A stretch of 64,000 nt of DNA, taken from assembly GCF_004006665.1 (NCBI RefSeq), contig NZ_QOCL01000009.1, positions 496,001-560,000 on the forward strand. Reading direction: 5' to 3'. This DNA comes from Halobacteriovorax sp. HLS. Lineage in GTDB: Bacteria; Bdellovibrionota; Bacteriovoracia; Bacteriovoracales; Bacteriovoracaceae. Under the pieces are notes generated by a model. The model worked only from the letters and a program-made list of their open reading frames with translations. It did no database searches and was not told where the DNA came from. Below are positions 34,301 through 42,481 of this stretch, piece by piece; position 1 is the first letter of the stretch, and each line of letters begins with the position of its first letter. The translations under genes were made by a program, and so were the position numbers.

Positions 34301-36871
34301 CAAGCGCAGGATGCATGTATTGTTAGTTTAGTTTTAAGTGATGATGCTGCTAAAGACATTCTCTCTCCTGTTGTTTCAACTATGTTAGATGAAAATGACA
34401 TAGGGATTGATCTACAGGCCAAGGCCATCGGTCCTATTGTCCACAATATGCGAGAGCGAGTTAATTCAAGATTAAAAACAGAAAGCTTAACGCTTGATCA
34501 AGTTGTTGATGAGTTTAAAAAAGTTAAGGGGACGGCAATCTATTTCATAGCAGATATGACTATTGATGGATATGTGAATGACTTTATTGATGATAAAAGT
34601 AAAGTTGATGAAATCTCTCTAAAGGTAAGAAAGGACTTATTTGATGGCGAAGACGGTTATCGAGCAATTCTTACTGGAGAGAAGGACGAAGCTAAGTTTG
34701 ATAATCATATTCGTTCACTAACAAAAGATGCTGCCATTAAGCTCACTGCAATTGTCACCAATGAAGAAGCAAAGAAATTATTGTCAACAGGAGTGCTTAA
34801 AAGTGAAGCTGAAGTTGAAAAATTATCTAAGAATGCTCCTATCACTATGGAAAAGTGTTTAAATGAATTTAAAACTGGTGAGTTTAGTGATCATGTTACG
34901 TATTGTATTGCACATACTAAAGCGTCACTGACAAAGGATGTTTTTGAAGATCAGCTAAAGTCTGTTTTATATAATAGTGAGTATTCAGAGTATTTTGATG
35001 AGAAAACCAGAAAAGAAATTTTGGATAAACAGATTAATCCACAACTAGAAAGTAGTATCAAAGAGGCCTATAAAAAAGATGAGCTTGAATCCTTTATAGA
35101 AGACTTTACTTTAAGTTCGACTATTATTGCGTCTAAACCTGTACTTAGAGGAATAATTGCAGAGACGATATATGGCAAAGGGGTTGACCCTAAGAATGCT
35201 CCTGCCTCTAAAGTTGAACTGGTAGAAATGGCCTCACAAAAGTCTGAAGAGGTTTTATCGAATTGTTTACTTGAAAATCAAAGAGCTGGAAAGAAGTCTT
35301 CCCAAGATACAGAGCTTTGTATAAATGGTGTTAAGTTAACGGCCACGAGTCTTATACTTGAATCAATTCTGGATGATGTAGGTACTTATTTTGATAAAGA
35401 TCCGATCTCTAGAAAGAAGTTGATAGATGGTCAAGTGAAGTACTTAGAACTTTGTGCAAAGAGTGCCAATGTTGAATTTAAAGGAAATGAATTTTCTAAT
35501 CATTTAAACTCATGTTTAATTGAAGATATTTTCGATTTTACAGGAAATGCTGTAAAGCACTTGTCCCATAAGAATGAGTTAATGAGAACTATTGGGGATA
35601 ATGATCTGGAGAAAATGAATACTTGTATTCAGGATGCTAAGCGAGACTATGTTAAATCTCAAAAAGTAGTCTCTTTAAGTGCGCAACAACGTAATGAGCT
35701 TTACTCTAAGATTAAAGATGGTGTTGGATTTTGGAATGAGATCTTTAGTATTCATGAACAGAGTGGAATTAAGAACTCTTCGAAAGGTGTCATCGACTGG
35801 TCTGTTGAAACTGTAAAAAGATGTGCAACAAAAGAAGTCACGCCTCTCGTTCTAGATAGTATTCTTTTATCTAGAACTGGTAAGAAGGCAATGGGTGTGA
35901 CTTCACACGAGCATGCACTTGTTCTGGAAATCTCTCGGGCCATAAAAGATTTTACTGGTAAAGAGTTTGATGATCGTTTTTGGATTGATTTTTCCTCAGC
36001 GTTTTCAACAGATAGTAAGAAAGCTGAACCTTCTGTTAATGATCGCAAAGATATCAGCGATTATATTAATTCTATAATGCCAATATTAGGTACTTATATT
36101 AAGAAATTGTCGGCATTTGATTCTAAGCGAACCGTAGAAGAGTTTAGAGAATTGCTAAAAGAAATTGCCTTGGCCAAAAAGAATAAGAACCTCACTTTAG
36201 ACGAGCTTAAAGATATACTTCTTTCATCTAAGCTGATGGATACAATTATAACTTCTGAAATTGGTGAAGTAATTCGAAAAGAGGCCACTGTGGCGCTTTC
36301 TTCAGAGGGACTAACTGCTGATGATATTCGCAAGATCGTCTCACCAAAGATTTTGAATGAATTATTTTCGCCTAAGAATCCAAAGGCCAAGAAAGTGTTA
36401 GACGATATAAAGCAACAGTATATTAGACCTCTTTTAGATGGTAAGAAAGTTGACGGGATCCCTGAGTCTGTAGTTAAAGATGTTAAAATACATCTTGCAT
36501 CTGACACTAAAATGGGGGGATTTGTTGAAACTTTAGCAGGAGCTATTGTTCAAAAGAAATTAGATGCTAAAAGACCTAATAATGTTGGTACTCAAACGAT
36601 TGCGGGTCTGATTGGCTACAATCATAGAGATTTTGATTGGAACAATTTAAGACAAAGAAGAGCTACAGGAGTTGCAAGTAAGGACCAGCCTGTGCAAAAA
36701 GCGATTGATTACTTTGGAGCGAGTGTTCTAAAGCCTATTCTTTTAAAAGAGAACTTAGGTAATCATGTTGAAAATGGGATATTCTCAAATAAAGTAACCC
36801 CAATCATTGAAAAGAGAAAGGAGTCTTTCTCAGAAATGATTGAGGGATTAATGGAGTTAGATAGACCTTAG
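31301..36871 (+). CDS. Giant exported protein (1856 residues) with ten cysteine pairs
   Basis: I do not recognise this protein. It starts at TTG with AGG upstream; this start gives a clean signal peptide (KHLFSFALVLVCFCELSFA). The rest is soluble, very rich in Lys, Glu, Asp and Ser, and predicted mostly helical. From residue 633 to 1508 it contains 20 cysteines in ten pairs: 633/649, 689/707, 760/796, 842/867, 905/934, 981/1006, 1186/1202, 1322/1340, 1385/1405 and 1442/1508. The first or second Cys is often followed by I or L, and the second by a helix with regularly spaced hydrophobics, suggesting a degenerate helical-hairpin repeat closed by a disulfide. One lone Cys (323) lies outside this region. 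It is likely periplasmic or secreted. A sigma-28-like promoter precedes it. Confidence 0.8.
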   Translation: MREYIRKHLFSFALVLVCFCELSFAHTLLHQHASSDGATVVYLDEVSRKLIVRKYHSTDSKIPANFPKNIRSLSSFNPSIFDKYQGVSSSESIVDLNSSSSAISSALSRAVDDSSSKFRIERTMNELKKNLEGKSSYKVVADTKRHGKRNIALFNPVSSHFIIQKSKYSNAEVSSPVSFPKDLARRFRESDQDSYDLSTPHKIDKYRSRIQKGLKNARVSEDVIAKTLREIDELKKSKSEIISKMKLIKTVGESGEQKEIYMDLDTGDFYFRKFDDGKVDKDSFFNVGDDATLESLKELLIKEDLYNEGEFEQKFTDFFSNHCPENQAADVIDNYENIEDILNVNSQVWEQYLSMAVSDGPLILEDGSLVSKLSYQGQEHGVKFKLDRLGNIESVSFINSDKATQSGLSIERVKEGNEYIFKIVSNDNGEKLDQFFFDTEAVKLDSDPITAKLAIYVLGSHEKDPLGKNYYDKNIYPIELDGLGKITNSGKKIHLSSARSSKYPHRFKEGDGAGVTSFFFSNFFSTNGRREKLENEISKEALNTSEKLNKDGVVLLNKGEVKETVSLIVSEVERDIPKLKGSVPQITAKVYEHAYEKFSKIIVPKMIKDMMPGEKQDIYESITDKAMVEFKQCLKRASDQSNPEGAPKCMESFEKEAPVIIGQEILDLQLSQNGYEQLSAKAKLEYTKCIKENYDTAKGDINFIKGCIFKATFSSVDDGLEGVISLTLEKMSKEMDPTGKKTISVSSNISLASRNALRSCYSKKGYLSSRVFTDSYNMDTLKELEVETFKQDLFTCAASVEEIVTSNVTEQFIRDNLAEIDLPENKRAEILSLSMDKGLKHCVDIQKRRVDILAKSGKFSVVKASECKDYVTLFVTEQVVDQSLQEKVSKDLWNKIGKDAPHKSCFEGLKQNSLKNLLEESESEFNIDQQSANCLKKSIEWITYYVAKEELLKTFSDDPMYKKVKIDDKKRDQYAKRIQKCISEKLSSKNSLEEVTDSLSQAQDACIVSLVLSDDAAKDILSPVVSTMLDENDIGIDLQAKAIGPIVHNMRERVNSRLKTESLTLDQVVDEFKKVKGTAIYFIADMTIDGYVNDFIDDKSKVDEISLKVRKDLFDGEDGYRAILTGEKDEAKFDNHIRSLTKDAAIKLTAIVTNEEAKKLLSTGVLKSEAEVEKLSKNAPITMEKCLNEFKTGEFSDHVTYCIAHTKASLTKDVFEDQLKSVLYNSEYSEYFDEKTRKEILDKQINPQLESSIKEAYKKDELESFIEDFTLSSTIIASKPVLRGIIAETIYGKGVDPKNAPASKVELVEMASQKSEEVLSNCLLENQRAGKKSSQDTELCINGVKLTATSLILESILDDVGTYFDKDPISRKKLIDGQVKYLELCAKSANVEFKGNEFSNHLNSCLIEDIFDFTGNAVKHLSHKNELMRTIGDNDLEKMNTCIQDAKRDYVKSQKVVSLSAQQRNELYSKIKDGVGFWNEIFSIHEQSGIKNSSKGVIDWSVETVKRCATKEVTPLVLDSILLSRTGKKAMGVTSHEHALVLEISRAIKDFTGKEFDDRFWIDFSSAFSTDSKKAEPSVNDRKDISDYINSIMPILGTYIKKLSAFDSKRTVEEFRELLKEIALAKKNKNLTLDELKDILLSSKLMDTIITSEIGEVIRKEATVALSSEGLTADDIRKIVSPKILNELFSPKNPKAKKVLDDIKQQYIRPLLDGKKVDGIPESVVKDVKIHLASDTKMGGFVETLAGAIVQKKLDAKRPNNVGTQTIAGLIGYNHRDFDWNNLRQRRATGVASKDQPVQKAIDYFGASVLKPILLKENLGNHVENGIFSNKVTPIIEKRKESFSEMIEGLMELDRP

Positions 36872-36873
36872 TC

Positions 36874-38631
36874 CTACATTCTTTGAGGAGCTTCAATACC
36901 TAAAAGACCTAGTCCATTTTGCATGATTAAACTAACTGACTTAGCAAGAACGAGTCTAGACTCTTTAAGTTCTTGTGTTTCAGCTTTGCTAATTGAACAC
37001 TCGGCATAGAAACTATTAAAGAGTTTTCCTAGTTCAAATAAGTATGAACATAAGGCAGTAGGAGAGTTCTTCTCGTGACATTGAACAACGATGTCATTAA
37101 ATGCTGAACACTTAAGTAGTAGTGCTATTTCACTATCTTGTGATAATTGAGAAAAATCAGGCTTAAGTTGCGCTGAATATCCTAGCTTCTCACAAAGCGA
37201 GTTAATTCTTGCATATACATATTGCAGGTATGGACCAGTTTCTCCATCTAGTTTTAACCATTCTTTCATGTCGAAAACAATTTTACGGTTATTATCAAAT
37301 CTAGTCATTCCGTAATTGATGGCCCCTCTTGCAATCTTTTGTGCAGTAGAATTAATCTCTTCTTCAGACCAGTCTCCAGCATACTTTTCTAGGTATTCTT
37401 TTTTAATATGCGATTGCATTTGGGAAATTAGGTCCATCAAAGGAACTATATTTCCTTTTCGAGAACTCATAGCACCGTCTGGAAGTTCAACAAAGTTGTA
37501 TTGTAAGTGATGGCAGTTTTTGGCCTGTTCAAAGCCAATTTTTTCTAAGACTTTAAACACTTGTGCAAAGTGAAATGACTGTCTAGTGTCTACAATATAA
37601 ATATTGTTTTCAATTCCATACTCTTCAAACTTCTTTACAGCAAGAGCAACGTCTTTTGTTGCATAGAGACCTGTTCCATCGGATTTGATAAGAATACAAA
37701 AACCTAGCTTATCTTCTTCAAGGTTCATTCCTACAGCACCATCATCTTTAATCAGTTTTCCTTGCTTATATAAGTCTTTAACTAACTCAAGCGAAGGAGT
37801 ATCTACTTCTGACTCAAAGAACCATCTGTCGAACTCTACGTCGGCCCATTTGTAAGTACTTTTCATTAAATCCAGTGACCATTGTCTAGTCTCTTTCCAA
37901 AGATCAAAGTATTCTCCAGATTCACTTTCTAACTCTTTTAAAATTGCAGTTAGCTGTGCTCTGTTTTGTTCTTCTTGATCACTACCTAGTTGGTCCTCAA
38001 GTAGTAGGTTTGCTCTAGTGTAGATTTTTCCAAGCCATGAACCTTTATCTGTTTCAGGAACTGCTTCTTTGTTGTGATACTTTAAGTACCAGAGACATTT
38101 GGCAACATGAGTTCCAGAGTCTCCAGGGTAGGTAACAGCTACAACATCTTGATTGGCATATTTCTTAATTCTAACGAGGGCATTTCCAAGACATAAATTT
38201 CTCATATGTCCTACGTGCATCTCTTTGTGTGTATTTGGTTGAGAGTATTCAATCATCGTTTTCGGACGTTCAGAACACAGTTCTTTTTTAAAGAATTCTC
38301 CACTTATTATTTCTTCAGTTAATAACTTTGAAAAGTGAGCAGGATTAATAAAGAAGTTTAGGTATGGCCCAACTGATTTGGCCTCTTGAATAATCCCATT
38401 TGCTGAGATTGACTCCGCTAGTTTCCCGGAAATCATATTAGGGGCCATTTTTGTTTCTTTTGCCAGTGGAAAACATGGAAAAGCGATGTGACCCATTTTC
38501 ATATTTGGAGCTAGAGAAATTAACTTGTAGATACTATCAATAGTTAGCGCCGCATCTGGAAAGTTCTCCTTAAGTGAATTTTCAATATTTTGGGCGATTT
38601 CTTTTAAAATAGTATTGTGTAAAACAGTCAT
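36874..38631 (-). CDS. argS: Arginyl-tRNA synthetase
   Basis: This 585-residue class I aminoacyl-tRNA synthetase attaches arginine to tRNA-Arg. The HIGH-type motif is HVGH in MHVGHMRNLCLG, just after EYSQPNTHKEMHVGH. The KMSK position reads SSRKGN, normal for many ArgS. The C-terminal helical DALR anticodon-binding domain starts near LDGETGPYLQYVYARI. Length is normal. It ends 2 bases from the stop of the giant gene on the other strand, with no terminator between. Confidence 0.97.
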   Translation of the reverse strand: MTVLHNTILKEIAQNIENSLKENFPDAALTIDSIYKLISLAPNMKMGHIAFPCFPLAKETKMAPNMISGKLAESISANGIIQEAKSVGPYLNFFINPAHFSKLLTEEIISGEFFKKELCSERPKTMIEYSQPNTHKEMHVGHMRNLCLGNALVRIKKYANQDVVAVTYPGDSGTHVAKCLWYLKYHNKEAVPETDKGSWLGKIYTRANLLLEDQLGSDQEEQNRAQLTAILKELESESGEYFDLWKETRQWSLDLMKSTYKWADVEFDRWFFESEVDTPSLELVKDLYKQGKLIKDDGAVGMNLEEDKLGFCILIKSDGTGLYATKDVALAVKKFEEYGIENNIYIVDTRQSFHFAQVFKVLEKIGFEQAKNCHHLQYNFVELPDGAMSSRKGNIVPLMDLISQMQSHIKKEYLEKYAGDWSEEEINSTAQKIARGAINYGMTRFDNNRKIVFDMKEWLKLDGETGPYLQYVYARINSLCEKLGYSAQLKPDFSQLSQDSEIALLLKCSAFNDIVVQCHEKNSPTALCSYLFELGKLFNSFYAECSISKAETQELKESRLVLAKSVSLIMQNGLGLLGIEAPQRM

Positions 38632-38703
38632 AAAATTCTCGTGTCATAAATTTAAAGATAATATGTTATACTTATTCTATCTTACTAGAAATGCAAAGGT
38701 TTT

Positions 38704-39084
38704 ATGCGAATACTTGTCATCATTTCATGTTTTCTAAGCTTTCAAAATATCGTTTTTGGACAAAAAATCGATGAAAGTGACCTGCTTAATAAGGATGAGA
38801 AAAACTCGACCCTAAGAAGAAGACTTGAGCCAAGAATAAGTGATAAATATTATCGGGGACGATACCTGATCTATGATTGCGTAAATAGACATTATGTATG
38901 TATCAATTTACCAAGTTTTTATAATTGCCAAGAAGAAAGATTGAAAGAGATTGAGGCCAAGAGTGTGCTCTTGTCTTGCGCTCCTCTAAAACAGTTTAAA
39001 ACCCAAAAGGAGTGCTTCGACGTGAACTACTCGCTTATTCACAGAATTACGAATAAATCATTTTGTGTTAATCAGGTTTTTTAG
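38704..39084 (+). CDS. Small exported cysteine-rich hypothetical protein
   Basis: This 126-residue protein has a signal peptide (MRILVIISCFLSFQNIVFG) and a mature part with six cysteines, probably disulfide-bonded (YDCVNRHYVC, YNC, LLSC, EC, FC). It is likely periplasmic or secreted. No family recognised. Its end overlaps the convergent GNAT gene by 4 bp. Confidence 0.6.
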   Translation: MRILVIISCFLSFQNIVFGQKIDESDLLNKDEKNSTLRRRLEPRISDKYYRGRYLIYDCVNRHYVCINLPSFYNCQEERLKEIEAKSVLLSCAPLKQFKTQKECFDVNYSLIHRITNKSFCVNQVF

Positions 39085-39518
39085 ATAATTGTTTTAAACA
39101 TGAGTACGTGAGGACCAATATCCTTGATATCAAATTCACTTCCAATTTTCTCAAATCCAACTTTTTGATAAAAACCCTGAGCAGTTGTGCGTGCATTACA
39201 CCAAAGTAATTGGCAAAAGTTCTGCTTAATAATTGGAAAAGCTGTTTTTAAAAGTGCTGAGCTTAGCCCTTTACCTTGATGTTCAGGTAGAGTGGCCATA
39301 CCTCTTAATCTGTATTGATATTCTTCAGCTAAATCTTTATTTTTTTCAAAATAAAAAGAAGCAACACTTACGAGTTGGGAGTCTATGAACGCCCCAAGAT
39401 GAAAACTTTGTTCGTTTTCATCATTTTTAAAGTGACAAGTATCGATAGGTTTACCAGGTCTTAAAACCTGATTTCTAATTTGATATGTATCAGATGCATT
39501 TATTCTTAAAACTTTCAT
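39081..39518 (-). CDS. GNAT-family N-acetyltransferase
   Basis: This 145-residue cytoplasmic acetyltransferase has the acetyl-CoA-binding motif A RLRGMATLPEHQGKGLSSAL and the later motif B NARTTAQGFYQKVGFEKIG. Substrate not evident. It is the ElaA/YjcF-like single-domain size. It may share a transcript with the exported protein gene at 39594-40226, which is 75 bp upstream on the same strand. Confidence 0.87.
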   Translation of the reverse strand: MKVLRINASDTYQIRNQVLRPGKPIDTCHFKNDENEQSFHLGAFIDSQLVSVASFYFEKNKDLAEEYQYRLRGMATLPEHQGKGLSSALLKTAFPIIKQNFCQLLWCNARTTAQGFYQKVGFEKIGSEFDIKDIGPHVLMFKTII

Positions 39519-39593
39519 AATTATAGTGTGTTAGAGTGGTGGTGTCCTTTATAGGAGTATCGCCAGACAATGTCACTAAAATAATAATCATGC

Positions 39594-40226
39594 TTAGTAA
39601 GTAGCTGAAATCCTGAATAAGTTTTCCATAGAAAGACCTGCAAGTGCCTTTGAGAAGAACTCAAAAAGGGTATCAGGTATGCCTGTGTCGTGACCAAACC
39701 ACTGTGCATAGCTGTAGAAAAGACAGCGATTATTGTATTCAATCGCGATAATCTCCCCCTTAAGTCCATTGAGAAAACCACGATCAAATATGAATGGGTA
39801 TCTTCCTGGCCTCTTTATTCTAGGAATTGCAAAGTTTAGACTCATATCAAACGGTAGTAACTTCGAGGAGAGTTGAAAGTTCACCCTTTGTGCTTTGTCG
39901 TCGTAGCTACTTTCTTTGATAAAACCGAGATGTTTACTAAAAGATTCGTAGTGAGACAGCTTTCTAAGTGCAAAACGACAGGACTTTGGGTGGAGTCCGG
40001 AGATGATAAAGTCTAGTTTTTGATAGTTTTGTGAATGTTTCTTTGAACTTTTAACCGTTGAAGTTACATAAATTTCATTTTTTAATATTTTTTTCCATGC
40101 AGATTCACTTATGGATTTTTGAACACTTATATGGTCAAACTTCTTTTGAGCATGGACAATTGGGGCACCATGGGCAGTACTGATTAGCAGTAAAATAGTT
40201 AAAATATATTGTTTTATGTGACGCAT
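39594..40226 (-). CDS. Exported hypothetical protein, possibly START/SRPBCC-like
   Basis: This 210-residue protein has a signal peptide (about 1-20, ILTILLLISTAHG) and a mature part whose spacing of beta-strands and final long helix (FFSKALAGLSMENLFRIS) resembles a START/SRPBCC lipid-binding fold, though the match is weak. Three cysteines are present. An overlapping frame at 39521-39787 is probably a shadow. Function unknown. Confidence 0.6.
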   Translation of the reverse strand: MRHIKQYILTILLLISTAHGAPIVHAQKKFDHISVQKSISESAWKKILKNEIYVTSTVKSSKKHSQNYQKLDFIISGLHPKSCRFALRKLSHYESFSKHLGFIKESSYDDKAQRVNFQLSSKLLPFDMSLNFAIPRIKRPGRYPFIFDRGFLNGLKGEIIAIEYNNRCLFYSYAQWFGHDTGIPDTLFEFFSKALAGLSMENLFRISATY

Positions 40227-40310
40227 CGTACCTTTTCTTGGATAATATGGCTCATTACTCTGATTAATATATCAAATTTATCACAACCTGAATCATAGGG
40301 AAAATGACGC

Positions 40311-42467
40311 ATGGGTAAGAGTATTGAAACCGTAAAAAGAAAAGGTAAAGCAAAGGAAGCACTGATTGAGAGTAAAGATCAGCGGTGGCATTGCCGAAAT
40401 CGTATTACTCTAGTCTTTGGCTCAAATGATATCGAGGAACTAGATACTTATATCTATGAAGATCATAAAGTTGACTTTAAAACTGTTAAATTTCATCAGG
40501 CCAAGAGTAAGGCCATAGAAGAAATCTTAGATAATTGTATTGATGAATTCTATCGTGGCCATGTTACAGAAATTCACTGCGAATTATCGGACGATGGTAA
40601 GACTGTTGCCGTTGAAGATAATGGTATCGGGTTTCCACTTCCAAAAGTTCCTCAGGTTTACTCAGAATTTAGAACGGGTTCAAAATTTAAAGACGAAGAG
40701 ACAGATGCAAAGGGGTTTTTACATAGAACCTTAGGTCAAAACGGTCTTGGTGCCGCGGCAACATGTCTTACTAGTGATGAGTTCAAGGTTCGTGTTCGTC
40801 ATTATAATACAAAAAAAGAGCAAACTTATACGTTCATTGATGGAGCTCTAAAGGTCAAAAAGACTAAGCCTAAGACTTTTGCTGGACACTCTGGGGTTAG
40901 AGTTGAAGTTACTCTCTCTAAAGAGGTCTATAAGAATAATACTATTGATGCTGATTTACTAAGAAAGAGAATTATTGACCTTTCTTATAATAACCCTGGT
41001 CTGACTTTCTATTTCAATAAAGAAAAGTATCACTTTAAGAAGGGGCTTTTAGAGCTTGCTCAAAGAGTTGACGAAAAAACGGCGCAGGAATTCGGTACTA
41101 GTACTTATATTTATGAAAATACTAATACAAAAGGGAAGAAGGTTAAAGGGAAGATAGATATGTCTATTGCCCTAAACATCTGTCCAAAGTCTGAAGAGCG
41201 AGAAAAGTATATTTCTTTTGTTAACTCTACTCCTACTTTTGACGGTGGTTTTCACCATGATCGTGTAAGACGTATTTTTATCAATGGTGTGAAAGACAAG
41301 CTTGCCAGAGCGATGAAGAAAGAGAAGGTAACTCTAGTAGATAATGATATTTTAACAGGTATTACTTTTACTATTGGTATTACAATGCCAAATCCTCGCT
41401 TTGAGTCCCAAACAAAGAGAAAGCTTGTTAGAGATACTTTCTTAGAAAAGGGAATTGAAGAAATAATGTCTAAGAATATGGATAAATTTCTTAGAAAGAA
41501 TAAAGAGTACTTAGAGCTTGTAATGGAAAGAGGTAAGTCTCGTCACCGTTTTCAAGAACTCAAAGATGCATCGAAAGTTGCAAGAAAACAGAAGAAACAA
41601 AGAGTTGAAAAGTTACTAGATGCTAACGAGAGAAAGAAAAGAGAGTTATGCTCTTTATTTATTTGCGAAGGGGATTCTGCTATTGGTGGTCTTCGTTCTG
41701 CAAGAGATAAGCTTTATCAAGGTGGAATCGCTCTTAAGGGTAAGCCAATGAATGTTGCCCAGTCTTCTATTAATGACATTATTAATAATCAAGAATTTGC
41801 AGATATAATGGCCTCAATTGGCCTTGTTATTGGTGTAGAAGCTGAAATCTCAAACCTTAGATACTCGAAGATTATTTTTCTCGCGGATTCGGATGTTGAT
41901 GGTGGGCATATCAATACGCTCTTAACAAACTTCTTCTTCCAGTTTTGGCCAGAATTATTTGAACTTGATGTGATATGTATTGCTAAAGCACCACTATTTG
42001 AGGTTATTACAGATAAGGGAACTAAATATATTGAAACTCCAAGTGAGCTAGATGATTTTAGAGCTACGACAAAATTAAAGATTAAAGAAATTCAAAGAAA
42101 TAAGGGACTTGGGGAAATGTCTCCAGAGGCGTGGAAGCATGTTCTTTCTCGTGAGTCTTTCACTGTTATAACTGCTAACGATATGTCTCTTGCAAAAGAG
42201 ATGCTGAACGTCTGTTTTGGTAAAGATACTAGCCTTAGAAAAGACCTGTTAATGGATGAAGAGTCTACTGGAGAAAGTGTTTCGGTATCATCTTCAAAAG
42301 TGAAAAGCACTTCTAAGAGTTCTAGTAAAAAGAAAGTAACTAAGAAGAAAGTTGCCAAAAAGAAAGTAGCACCTAAGAAAGCTGCTGCTAAAAAAGCCAC
42401 TTCGAAAAAGAAAGTTACTAAGAAGAAAGCAGCTACTAAGAAAACTAAAAAGAAATCCAAGAGATAA
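40311..42467 (+). CDS. Type IIA DNA topoisomerase, ATPase/TOPRIM subunit, T4-like, with lysine-rich tail
   Basis: This 718-residue subunit has a GHKL ATPase (EEILDNCIDEF, EDNGIGF, GQNGLGAAATC), a transducer domain and a TOPRIM domain with catalytic EGDSA (Glu453) and DSDVDGGH (Asp526/528/530). It would normally be annotated GyrB/ParE. However, several blocks resemble phage T4 gp39/gp60 more: EGDSAIGGLRSARDKLYQGG, FFFQFWPELFELD and CFGKDTSLRKDLL. The final roughly 50 residues are a histone-H1-like array of KKK, KKA and TKKK, probably binding DNA non-specifically. The partner A subunit starts 14 bp downstream, so they form an operon. It manages DNA topology or decatenation; activity not provable from sequence. 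Confidence 0.93.
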   Translation: MGKSIETVKRKGKAKEALIESKDQRWHCRNRITLVFGSNDIEELDTYIYEDHKVDFKTVKFHQAKSKAIEEILDNCIDEFYRGHVTEIHCELSDDGKTVAVEDNGIGFPLPKVPQVYSEFRTGSKFKDEETDAKGFLHRTLGQNGLGAAATCLTSDEFKVRVRHYNTKKEQTYTFIDGALKVKKTKPKTFAGHSGVRVEVTLSKEVYKNNTIDADLLRKRIIDLSYNNPGLTFYFNKEKYHFKKGLLELAQRVDEKTAQEFGTSTYIYENTNTKGKKVKGKIDMSIALNICPKSEEREKYISFVNSTPTFDGGFHHDRVRRIFINGVKDKLARAMKKEKVTLVDNDILTGITFTIGITMPNPRFESQTKRKLVRDTFLEKGIEEIMSKNMDKFLRKNKEYLELVMERGKSRHRFQELKDASKVARKQKKQRVEKLLDANERKKRELCSLFICEGDSAIGGLRSARDKLYQGGIALKGKPMNVAQSSINDIINNQEFADIMASIGLVIGVEAEISNLRYSKIIFLADSDVDGGHINTLLTNFFFQFWPELFELDVICIAKAPLFEVITDKGTKYIETPSELDDFRATTKLKIKEIQRNKGLGEMSPEAWKHVLSRESFTVITANDMSLAKEMLNVCFGKDTSLRKDLLMDEESTGESVSVSSSKVKSTSKSSSKKKVTKKKVAKKKVAPKKAAAKKATSKKKVTKKKAATKKTKKKSKR

Positions 42468-42481
42468 GGAAGAATTAGAAA

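Noticed and set aside
36094-36507. 137-codon minus-strand frame inside the giant gene
   Set aside because: It is Ser-rich, has no ribosome site and is antisense to a continuous coding frame.
37430-37475. Missing KMSK in ArgS
   Set aside because: Most ArgS proteins lack a canonical KMSK, so SSRKGN is normal.
39521-39787. 88-codon minus-strand frame overlapping the exported START-like gene
   Set aside because: No ribosome site, no signal peptide, and mostly inside the longer, signal-peptide-bearing frame.
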